From an uncultured Desulfobulbaceae bacterium (GTDB lineage Bacteria > Desulfobacterota > Desulfobulbia > Desulfobulbales > BM004), in assembly GCA_947258675.1 (NCBI GenBank), contig CAMYJP010000033.1, forward strand, positions 1-13,041: a stretch of DNA of 13,041 bases, given 5' to 3'. The translations under genes and the position numbers were made by a program. Shown here in pieces: positions 7,228 to 13,041 of this stretch (position 1 is its first letter; every line of letters begins with the position of its first letter). The notes under the pieces were generated by a model. It was not told where the DNA came from and did no database searches. It saw only the letters and a program-made list of their open reading frames with translations.

Positions 7228-8356
7228 ATGTCAACGGAATTAAAACAGAAAATACAGAACCTGAAAGAGAGATTATTGGCACTCAAGGAGCATCTTTGAA
7301 GTAGATAACAAAAAAGAACAGCTTGAGAAATTAGATCATCTTATTCTGGCCCCTAATTTCTGGGATGATGCGGCAAATGCCAAGAAGGTGCAGAAAGAGA
7401 GGGGGCGTATTCAGGAAATTTTGTATTCCTGGGAAAATTGTGTCTCCACGCTTGAAGAGTCGGAACTCCTCTTTGAAATGGCCTTAGAGGAAAGTGATGA
7501 AGAAACTGAAAAAGAGGTTGATCAGATTCTAAATCAGCTTGGAGACAGGGTCGCTTCATTTGAGATGGAATGCATGTTCAGCGGTGAGCATGATAATTCA
7601 AATGCAATATTGGCCATAAACGCAGGGGCTGGAGGTACTGAAGCCCAGGATTGGGTTAGCATGTTGTTGCGGATGTATTTGCGTTGGGCGGAAGAAAAGA
7701 ACTACAAAGTTGAAATTCTTGATGAACTGCCTGGGGATGAGGCCGGCATTAAGAGTGTCGAAATTTTGATTCAAGGGCGTAATGCCTACGGTTATTTGCG
7801 TTCAGAACGAGGCATACACCGTCTGGTGCGTATCTCCCCCTTTGATGCAGGTGGCAGGCGACATACTTCATTTGCCTCAGTGTTTGTTTTTCCCGAACTG
7901 GACGATGATATTGATATAGACATTGATGAAAAGGACCTGCGGATAGATACATATCGTGCTAGTGGGGCTGGAGGGCAGCATGTCAATAAAACCAGTTCGG
8001 CGATACGTATAACCCATATACCAACCAACATTGTAGTTCAATGCCAAAATGAACGATCACAGCACCGGAACAAGGACACTGCAATGAAAATGTTGCGAGC
8101 GCGTCTATATCAGCGCGAAAAGGAATTGCAGGCTGAACAGCACCAGGAACTGCACGGTGAAAAAAAGGAGATTGCCTGGGGAAGTCAAATTCGGTCATAT
8201 GTTCTTCAGCCATACCGGATGATAAAAGACCATCGAACCAGTCATGAGGTCGGAAATGTTGACAGTGTGTTGGATGGACATTTAGATTCTTTTTTAAAAG
8301 CATTTTTGCTTTGGGAAGGGAAAGGTGATTCAATGAAGTTGAAGATTGAAGGATGA
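7228..8356 (+). CDS. prfB: Peptide chain release factor 2, made by programmed +1 frameshift
   Basis: RF2 recognises UAA and UGA stop codons and triggers peptide release on the ribosome. Translation starts at ATG 7228, with GAGG at 7216-7219 as ribosome-binding site. It reads 23 codons to CTT at 7294-7296, slips +1 over the T of the in-frame TGA (7297-7299), resumes with GAA at 7298 and ends at TGA 8354-8356. The product is 375 residues (E. coli 365). After joining, SPF is at 203-205, the RF2-type stop-reading tripeptide (RF1 has PxT). GGQ is at 248-250, the peptidyl-hydrolysis motif, in RASGAGGQHVNKTSSAIRIT. Both positions match E. coli RF2 within two residues. A plain ORF search gives only the second part, from an internal GTG near 7388, and misses 53 N-terminal residues. 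The gene lies 167 bp after lnt. Confidence 0.96.
7285..7299 (+). promoter_or_regulatory. prfB autoregulatory +1 frameshift site
   Basis: The order is AAGGAG (7285-7290), a 3-nt spacer CAT, the slippery codon CTT (7294-7296) and in-frame TGA (7297-7299). This is the classic RF2 element, in which the internal Shine-Dalgarno sequence, 3 nt before CUU, promotes slippage from CUU to UUU when RF2 is scarce. The base after TGA is A, not the C found in E. coli. A second zero-frame stop, TAA, lies at 7306-7308, so unshifted ribosomes yield only a 23-residue peptide. Confidence 0.95.
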
Positions 8357-8418
8357 AATTTGACTTTTTAGAAACCATCAATATTGAAAGAAAAAGGATG
8401 TACTGCCTGGCGGCTTGA
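8353..8418 (+). CDS. Possible 21-codon ORF bridging prfB and the Fe-S gene
   Basis: ATG at 8353-8355 overlaps the prfB stop as ATGA. The frame reads MKFDFLETINIERKRMYCLA plus A and ends at TGA 8416-8418, which overlaps the TTG (8415) of the next gene as TTGA. Such overlaps on both sides suggest translational coupling. It is too short to assign a function and lacks a well-spaced ribosome-binding site (AAGG abuts the ATG). It could be a coupling leader peptide, the misframed N-terminus of the next protein, or coincidence. Confidence 0.25.
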   Translation: MKFDFLETINIERKRMYCLAA

Positions 8419-9698
8419 TAGCCGTATGGGCACTGATTAGGTTGACTGTTAATAAGAATATAAAAGGCAAAAAAGCCTGTATCAAATGTGGCGCATGTAC
8501 CTCTGTGTGCCCAGTCTATATGGTCTCGGGAAGGGAGCGTTACACTGCCAGGGGAAAGCACCATGTCGTGGAAAATCTTGCCGTTTCAAAGCGTACATCG
8601 GCATTTGATGATCTTCTTTCAAAATGCATTCTGTGTGGGGCGTGCCAGGAAGTTTGCTCCAGAGATCTTGCAACTGAGAAGTTAGTTGTTATAGCCCGCA
8701 GTGCACATTCCCGTCTCTCCGGGATATCATTTGTAAAATATCTTGCCAGCAGGGCCCTTACAAAACCAAAACTACTCTCATACTTGATAGCTACCGGCAA
8801 CTCGTTTAATCGACTACTCGCTTCGAGGCTGCCGGAAGAAAGCGGTTTGCGATTGAGACTGTCATCTTTGATGATTGAATCACTTCCTCCAGTACAGGCA
8901 AGTTTTGTAGAGAGCCTTTTACCAAAAGTTAAGGCTTCTGCTGCCCAGAAGGCCAGCCAAGGGACCTGTTCCTATTTTGTAGGGTGTCATGCTAATTATT
9001 TGCAGCCTGAAATCGGATCGGCAACAGACAGGATTGTTGAGAAAATTTCTGGATATCATCCTCAGGTCCCTCAGGGGCAAACCTGCTGTGGCATGGCCTC
9101 TTATACTTCTGGTGATATCAAGAACGCACAAAAGCTTGCCAGGAAAAATATCGTAGCGTTTGAAGGAAATGATCGACCGGTTCTCTCTTCGTGTGCATCA
9201 TGTTATGCACATCTGTCCTCCTATCCTGATTTGTTTGAAGGGAATGCACATTGGCAGAAACGAGCACACCAGTTTGCTGAGCGCCTTTGTGAATTCTCAA
9301 CGTATTTAAATACAGAGCTTGAGGTCCGGGGCTGTGACTATTTGCATGGCTCTGCAAATGAACAGAGTGTAACTTATCATGATCCCTGTCACCTTCGTTT
9401 CAAACATCATATAACTAAGGCTCCACGGCAGCTTCTTTCAAAGGTCCCATCCATTGTTGTACAGGAATTTGATGGAGGACCTCAATGTTGCGGGCACGGG
9501 GGACTCTTTAATATTGCGCACCCGGAAACGTCCAGGCATATTGCTGGACGTTTAATGGATAAATTCAATAATAATGCATCAAAGGTTATTGTTAGTACCT
9601 GCTCAGGGTGTTTACTCCAATTGTATCAGGAGTCGATGCGCCAGAAAAGCAATGTCGAAGTTGTGCATCTCGCTATTTTGCTTGAGGAATACTTGTAA
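8415..9698 (+). CDS. GlcF/LldE-type iron-sulfur oxidoreductase subunit (two 4Fe-4S, two cysteine-rich domains)
   Basis: This 427-residue cytoplasmic protein has the layout of the iron-sulfur subunit of glycolate or lactate oxidases and related electron-transfer complexes. The first 4Fe-4S motif is C22, C25, C28, C32 followed by Pro. The second is C71, C74, C77, C81 followed by Ser. Two cysteine-rich (CCG) domains follow. The first has C191, C224-C225, C260 and C263. The second has C325 in HDPCHLRFKHH, C358-C359 in CCGHGGLFN, and C396 and C399 in STCSGCL. No flavin subunit is in the window, so the electron donor and acceptor are unknown. The start is uncertain: the frame opens after TGA 8385, and CTG 8403, TTG 8415 and TTG 8442 are all possible. 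AAGGA at 8394-8398 is 4 nt before the CTG and 16 nt before TTG 8415. It lies 58 bp after prfB and is probably co-transcribed. Confidence 0.85.
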   Translation: MIAVWALIRLTVNKNIKGKKACIKCGACTSVCPVYMVSGRERYTARGKHHVVENLAVSKRTSAFDDLLSKCILCGACQEVCSRDLATEKLVVIARSAHSRLSGISFVKYLASRALTKPKLLSYLIATGNSFNRLLASRLPEESGLRLRLSSLMIESLPPVQASFVESLLPKVKASAAQKASQGTCSYFVGCHANYLQPEIGSATDRIVEKISGYHPQVPQGQTCCGMASYTSGDIKNAQKLARKNIVAFEGNDRPVLSSCASCYAHLSSYPDLFEGNAHWQKRAHQFAERLCEFSTYLNTELEVRGCDYLHGSANEQSVTYHDPCHLRFKHHITKAPRQLLSKVPSIVVQEFDGGPQCCGHGGLFNIAHPETSRHIAGRLMDKFNNNASKVIVSTCSGCLLQLYQESMRQKSNVEVVHLAILLEEYL

Positions 9699-9851
9699 GT
9701 ATTCAGAGTAAGTTTGTTGCTCCTGACCTTAGGTCTAGCGCGGTTTTGAGATCTGTACGTTATTGTTTTTTGGTCGAGGCATTAACAAAAACGCTTGTGG
9801 TAAAGTATTACTGCTGATTATGTTTGAACAACTGAAAAAAACCTGATTTTA

Positions 9852-9877
9852 TTTAAAATACTCATAAATATTTTAAA
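9852..9877. repeat. AT-only inverted repeat
   Basis: TTTAAAATA (9852-9860) and TATTTTAAA (9869-9877) make a perfect 9-bp stem with an 8-nt loop. It contains only A-T pairs and no T-run follows, so termination is unlikely. It may be a protein-binding or DNA-bending site, or chance in AT-rich DNA. Confidence 0.4.
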
Positions 9878-9923
9878 ACTGAGCATATGATTGATGAATC
9901 GCAACTTCGATAACTGCCAGATG

Positions 9924-9940
9924 CTTCAAATATTTTGAAG
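9924..9940. repeat. Short perfect inverted repeat
   Basis: CTTCAAA (9924-9930) and TTTGAAG (9934-9940) form a 7-bp stem with a TAT loop inside the GC-richer block. A second odd-centred palindrome, TGGCGACGCCA, lies at 10044-10054 at the far end of the same block. Together they could be parts of an intergenic repeat element or regulatory sites upstream of dgt. Confidence 0.4.
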
Positions 9941-10083
9941 AATAGAGCTTGGCGAAAGGTAGCCCAGTGAGGAGATATGTTGGCGCGATCTGAGCGACAG
10001 CGAAATGTTCCCCTAGCGGAAAAGCAGCGTAAATTATAACTTTTGGCGACGCCATCTATATATCATGGTGGTATTGAAGAAAC

Positions 10084-11136
10084 ATGAACAAAACGAGAGT
10101 ATTGCGTCAGGATATGGAGGAGCGGGAAGCGCAGATCCTTTCTCCATATGCTACTTTAAGCAAAGGCAGTAAAGGAAGGAGGAGACAGGAACCAGAATGT
10201 GACATACGTATGTCCTTCCAGAGAGACAGGGATCGGATAATCCATTCCAAGACCTTCCGGCGGTTGAAACATAAGACGCAAGTATTTTTAGCCCCCACAG
10301 GAGACCATTATCGGACCCGGTTAACGCATGTGCTAGAAGTCTCACAGATTGCCAGAACCGTAGCTGTGGCATTGAGATTGAATGACCAACTGACCGAGGC
10401 AATAGCCTTGGGACATGATCTGGGACATACGCCTTTCGGGCATGCAGGCGAATCTGTTTTAAACGAATTGCATCCAGGAGGTTTCAGACATTACGAGCAG
10501 AGTCTGAGGATTGTTGATCTTCTTGAAAAAAGGGGGGTTGGTCTGAACCTCACCTTTGAGGTACGAGATGGAATCAGCAAACATTCAAAAGGCCGCCGGG
10601 ATATCTTGCCGGATAATATCTCACAGTTGCCGGAGACCCTGGAAGGCAAGGTTGTCCGGGTCGCGGATATTATAGCCTATGTTAATCATGATTTGGACGA
10701 TGCCATACGTGCAGGGGTAATTCAGGAGAACCAACTGCCTGCCGATATTCTCGCGAAACTGGGAGATACTCATTCACAACGCATCAATACCATGGTACAT
10801 GACCTTATTTCTTGCACAATAAAGGAAGAGGCGAACAGGCTGGCAATGAGCCCTGAAATACTTGCCGCCATTAACGAGCTTCGAGCTTTTTTATACACGA
10901 ATGTCTATGAGACAAATCGTGTGCATGATGACTTTGTCAAGGCCATGAAAATAATAAGAGAATTGTATTATCATTTCATGGAGCATGAACTTCCATGGGA
11001 CAAATCAACAACTAATTATGATGAAAGCGTTCCAAAACATCGCCAGGTGTGTGATTTTATTGCTGGTATGACCGATCGTTATGCGCTTGATCTCTATGCA
11101 AATATTTTTCTGCCCAAACCTTGGAGCGTGTTATAG
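10084..11136 (+). CDS. dgt: dGTPase-like HD-domain deoxynucleotide triphosphohydrolase
   Basis: This 350-residue cytoplasmic enzyme belongs to the deoxyguanosinetriphosphate triphosphohydrolase family, which cleaves dNTPs to the deoxynucleoside and triphosphate and so shapes dNTP pools. The family N-terminus is clear: an early charged segment, then PYAT, then [20 protein letters not shown] (46-65). The HD metal ligands are H82 in [17 protein letters not shown]111-D112 in [16 protein letters not shown], and D203 in YVNHDLDDA. The length and the C-terminal LPKPW fit the shorter, type 2 subfamily rather than the roughly 500-residue E. coli Dgt, so strict dGTP preference should not be assumed. 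ATG 10084 has only a weak GAAG upstream; ATG 10114 is an alternative, but the first gives a typical N-terminus. valS follows 172 bp later. Confidence 0.92.
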   Translation: MNKTRVLRQDMEEREAQILSPYATLSKGSKGRRRQEPECDIRMSFQRDRDRIIHSKTFRRLKHKTQVFLAPTGDHYRTRLTHVLEVSQIARTVAVALRLNDQLTEAIALGHDLGHTPFGHAGESVLNELHPGGFRHYEQSLRIVDLLEKRGVGLNLTFEVRDGISKHSKGRRDILPDNISQLPETLEGKVVRVADIIAYVNHDLDDAIRAGVIQENQLPADILAKLGDTHSQRINTMVHDLISCTIKEEANRLAMSPEILAAINELRAFLYTNVYETNRVHDDFVKAMKIIRELYYHFMEHELPWDKSTTNYDESVPKHRQVCDFIAGMTDRYALDLYANIFLPKPWSVL

Positions 11137-11308
11137 ATTGTAGGATATTGCATTCAACAAATGTTGACGGATAATATGTGGCGTAATTAATCTCTTTCCT
11201 AGAACCTAGAACCTAGAACCTAGAACCTAGAACCTAGAACCTAGAACCTAGAACCTTGAACCTTGAACCTTGAACCTTGAAGTATTACATCATTAACGAA
11301 TACAAAAA
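11137..11308 (+). promoter_or_regulatory. dgt-valS intergenic leader with a possible weak promoter
   Basis: Between dgt and valS, TTGACG at 11164-11169 matches five of six bases of a -35 box. The best -10 candidates downstream (around 11184-11193, TAATTA or TAATCT) are poor or badly spaced. The tandem heptamer array fills 11198-11281. The last 27 bases before the valS ATG have no clear ribosome-binding sequence. No T-box or other tRNA-sensing leader fold was apparent by eye. Confidence 0.25.
11198..11281. repeat. Tandem heptanucleotide array: 8 x CCTAGAA then 4 x CCTTGAA
   Basis: Twelve perfect 7-bp units run without interruption. Units 1-8 (11198-11253) are CCTAGAA and units 9-12 (11254-11281) are CCTTGAA, differing by a single A-to-T change. 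Each of the first eight contains CTAG, a tetramer usually rare in bacterial genomes. The array ends 27 bp before the valS ATG, so copy-number change by slippage would alter promoter-to-gene spacing or leader length without changing any protein. Confidence 0.97.
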
Positions 11309-13041
11309 ATGTTAACAACACCAGACGATAAAACTAAAACAGAGGACCTTGCTAAGGCGTATGATTTTACCGCCGTAGAGAAGAAATGGTATGTCTATTG
11401 GGAAAAGCATGGGAGCTTTCATGCAACAATGGATGAAGATAAGCCAGCCTTTTCTATAGTTATTCCACCACCCAACGTGACCGGTGTACTTCATGTCGGC
11501 CATGCGCTGAATAATACCCTGCAAGACATTCTTGTCCGTTTCAAGCGTATGCAGGGTTTCAATACACTGTGGGTCCCTGGAACCGATCATGCAGGCATTG
11601 CAACCCAAAATGTTGTTGAACGTCATCTAGCTCAAAACGGCACCAATAGGCATGATATAGGCCGCAAGGAGTTCATCAGAAAAGTCTGGGAGTGGAGAGA
11701 GGAATCCGGTGGGCAGATTATCAACCAGTTGAAAAGGCTTGGTTGTTCCTGTGATTGGGAGCGGGAGCGCTTTACAATGGATGAGGGATTGTCCAGGGCT
11801 GTACGTGAAGTGTTTTACCGATTGTACAAGGAAGGGCTTATATATAAGGGCGATTATATTATCAATTGGTGTCCGCGTTGCCACACTGCATTGGCTGATT
11901 TGGAGGTGGAACATGAACCCACAGACGGAAAGCTCTATCATATACGGTACCCCTTTACCTCTGAGACGGGCTACCTTGTAGTTGCTACTACAAGGCCTGA
12001 AACCATGCTTGGCGATACCGCGGTTGCAGTGCATCCATCTGATGAACGTTATAACTCTCTTACCACCAAATCAGTGGTGCTACCTTTACTAAACAGAACC
12101 ATTCCAATAGTTTTCGATGCCCATGTTGAGCGTGAATTCGGAACTGGTGCTTTGAAAGTGACTCCAGCTCATGATCTGAACGATTTTGAGATCGGCAAAC
12201 GTCATGACCTGGCAATTGTCAAGGTTATGGACGAACATGGAATGATGAATGAGGCCGCTGGACAATATGTCGGCTTAGACAGATTTACATGTAGAAAACA
12301 GGTGGTTGCTGATTTAAAAGAACAGGGACTGCTTGAAAAGATTGAGGAGTACCAGCATGGTGTCGGTACCTGTTACCGGTGCCAAACGGTAGTGGAACCA
12401 TCTCTTTCCAAGCAATGGTTCGTATCTGTGAAACCCCTGGCTGAAAAGGCGATTGCTGCAGTTAATGACGGCCGGACCCGCATCCTCCCGAAGTCCTGGG
12501 AAAACACCTATTTCGATTGGATGAACAATATTCGTGACTGGTGCATTTCGAGACAGATCTGGTGGGGGCATCAGATACCTGCCTGGACTTGTAAATCCTG
12601 TGGTGAGCTGATAGTTAGAGCTGTAGATCCCGCACAGTGCAGTAAATGCGACTCCACGGAATTGCAACAGGAGACCGACGTGTTGGATACTTGGTTCAGT
12701 TCCGCTTTATGGCCTTTTTCAACACTTGGCTGGCCGGACAATACCAAGGAACTCTCTCTTTTTTATCCAACTTCAGTACTTATAACCAGTTTTGATATTT
12801 TGTTCTTCTGGGTAGCCCGCATGATGATGATGGGACTCCATTTCATGAACGAGGTGCCATTTGCCGATGTCTATCTCCATGCATTGGTTCGCGATGAGAA
12901 TGGACAGAAGATGAGTAAATCTAAAGGCAATGTGATGGATCCGCTTCTTGTAATGAATAAGTATGGCACTGACGCTCTGCGTTTCACCATGACGGCATTT
13001 GCCGCTCAAGGTAGAGATATAAGACTTTCGGAGGAGCGGAT
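11309..13041 (+). CDS. valS: Valyl-tRNA synthetase (3' end beyond the window)
   Basis: This class I aminoacyl-tRNA synthetase charges tRNA-Val and edits misactivated threonine. ATG 11309 opens a frame of 577 complete codons, unstopped at the window end, of about 880-950 expected. The N-terminus has AYDFTAVEKKWYVYW, then PPPNVTGVLHVGHAL with the HIGH-type motif HVGH at 62-65. GTDHAGIATQ follows. The editing domain includes TTRPETMLGDTAVAVHP (TTRPE at 227-231). DWCISRQIWWGHQIPAW begins at 410 and is followed by a CXXC/CXXC zinc-type knuckle. KMSKS is intact at 534-538. Motif spacing is typical of ValRS, and I see no frameshift. No ribosome-binding sequence is obvious before the ATG. The upstream heptamer array is the one unusual element. 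Confidence 0.96.
   Translation, partial: MLTTPDDKTKTEDLAKAYDFTAVEKKWYVYWEKHGSFHATMDEDKPAFSIVIPPPNVTGVLHVGHALNNTLQDILVRFKRMQGFNTLWVPGTDHAGIATQNVVERHLAQNGTNRHDIGRKEFIRKVWEWREESGGQIINQLKRLGCSCDWERERFTMDEGLSRAVREVFYRLYKEGLIYKGDYIINWCPRCHTALADLEVEHEPTDGKLYHIRYPFTSETGYLVVATTRPETMLGDTAVAVHPSDERYNSLTTKSVVLPLLNRTIPIVFDAHVEREFGTGALKVTPAHDLNDFEIGKRHDLAIVKVMDEHGMMNEAAGQYVGLDRFTCRKQVVADLKEQGLLEKIEEYQHGVGTCYRCQTVVEPSLSKQWFVSVKPLAEKAIAAVNDGRTRILPKSWENTYFDWMNNIRDWCISRQIWWGHQIPAWTCKSCGELIVRAVDPAQCSKCDSTELQQETDVLDTWFSSALWPFSTLGWPDNTKELSLFYPTSVLITSFDILFFWVARMMMMGLHFMNEVPFADVYLHALVRDENGQKMSKSKGNVMDPLLVMNKYGTDALRFTMTAFAAQGRDIRLSEER

Larger units (their letters stand above)
9699..10083. other. 385-bp intergenic region with palindromes and a GC-richer block
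   Basis: I see no convincing gene here. The first part (to about 9890) is very AT-rich. It includes the odd-centred palindrome GACCTTAGGTC at 9725-9735 and an AT-only hairpin. From about 9887 to 10060 the DNA is visibly GC-richer, and a 60-codon minus-strand frame (10055 to 9873, starting MASPKVIIYAAFPLGEHFAV) crosses it. That frame has no ribosome-binding site and no family I recognise. No clear T-run terminator follows the Fe-S gene, and I could not pick a dgt promoter with confidence. Confidence 0.6.

Noticed and set aside
7297..7299. In-frame TGA early in prfB, apparently a nonsense mutation or pseudogene
   Set aside because: It lies in a complete RF2 frameshift signal (AAGGAG, 3-nt spacer, CTT, TGA), and the +1 frame continues as full-length RF2 with SPF and GGQ at the expected positions.
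7983..8564. 193-codon minus-strand ORF across the end of prfB and the start of the Fe-S gene
   Set aside because: It overlaps two confidently identified plus-strand genes, including the conserved RF2 C-terminus and the first 4Fe-4S motif. It is an antisense shadow.
9725..9735. GACCTTAGGTC palindrome as the terminator of the Fe-S gene
   Set aside because: The arms meet at a single central base, so no stable hairpin loop can form, and no T-run follows directly.
9873..10055. 60-codon minus-strand ORF as a real gene
   Set aside because: It has no ribosome-binding sequence and no recognised family. It is kept only as part of an unexplained block, not called as a CDS.
11198..11281. CRISPR array
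   Set aside because: The units are 7 bp, contiguous and without spacers. It is a simple tandem repeat, and no cas gene is nearby.
11137..11308. T-box riboswitch in the valS leader
   Set aside because: The leader is short and occupied by the heptamer array. No T-box sequence, specifier loop or terminator fold was visible.

Overview
This window looks like ordinary chromosomal core genome from an anaerobic, moderately AT-rich Gram-negative bacterium. It carries lnt, the apolipoprotein N-acyltransferase of bacteria that build outer-membrane lipoproteins. It also has a fused alpha-beta acetyl-CoA carboxylase carboxyltransferase beside a stand-alone biotin carboxylase, and a GlcF/LldE-type iron-sulfur reductase subunit. 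From memory this combination resembles sulfate-reducing or related Desulfobacterota (Desulfobulbales-like). That is inference, because no marker here fixes the taxonomy.

Bases 1-3824 (minus strand) hold a fatty-acid-initiation operon read leftward. It runs accC-type biotin carboxylase (TTG start), then a 752-residue AccA-AccD fusion, then 23 bp later the first 24 codons of a third gene that leaves the window, plausibly the biotin carrier. Together they would make malonyl-CoA. Bases 3825-4467 are a long divergent intergenic region with two terminator-like hairpins pointing in opposite directions, a candidate accC promoter and an operator-like palindrome.

Bases 4468-9698 (plus strand) hold a CorC/YbeX-type CBS-domain protein, lnt, prfB with an intact programmed +1 frameshift (missed by simple ORF calling), and a GlcF-like protein with two 4Fe-4S motifs and two cysteine-rich domains. 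corC next to lnt is a conserved bacterial neighbourhood. A 21-codon ORF overlaps both prfB and the Fe-S gene.

Bases 9699-10083 contain no convincing gene but show several palindromes and a GC-richer block of unknown origin. Bases 10084-11136 encode a dGTPase-family HD hydrolase. An 84-bp array of twelve heptamers (8 x CCTAGAA, then 4 x CCTTGAA) then leads into valS, which is cut by the window end.

I found no mobile element, CRISPR array, tRNA or rRNA, and nothing that convincingly amounts to a new biological system. The most notable points are the alpha-beta order and widened zinc motif of the carboxyltransferase, the heptamer array before valS, the structured divergent region upstream of accC, and the prfB/mini-ORF/Fe-S junction.
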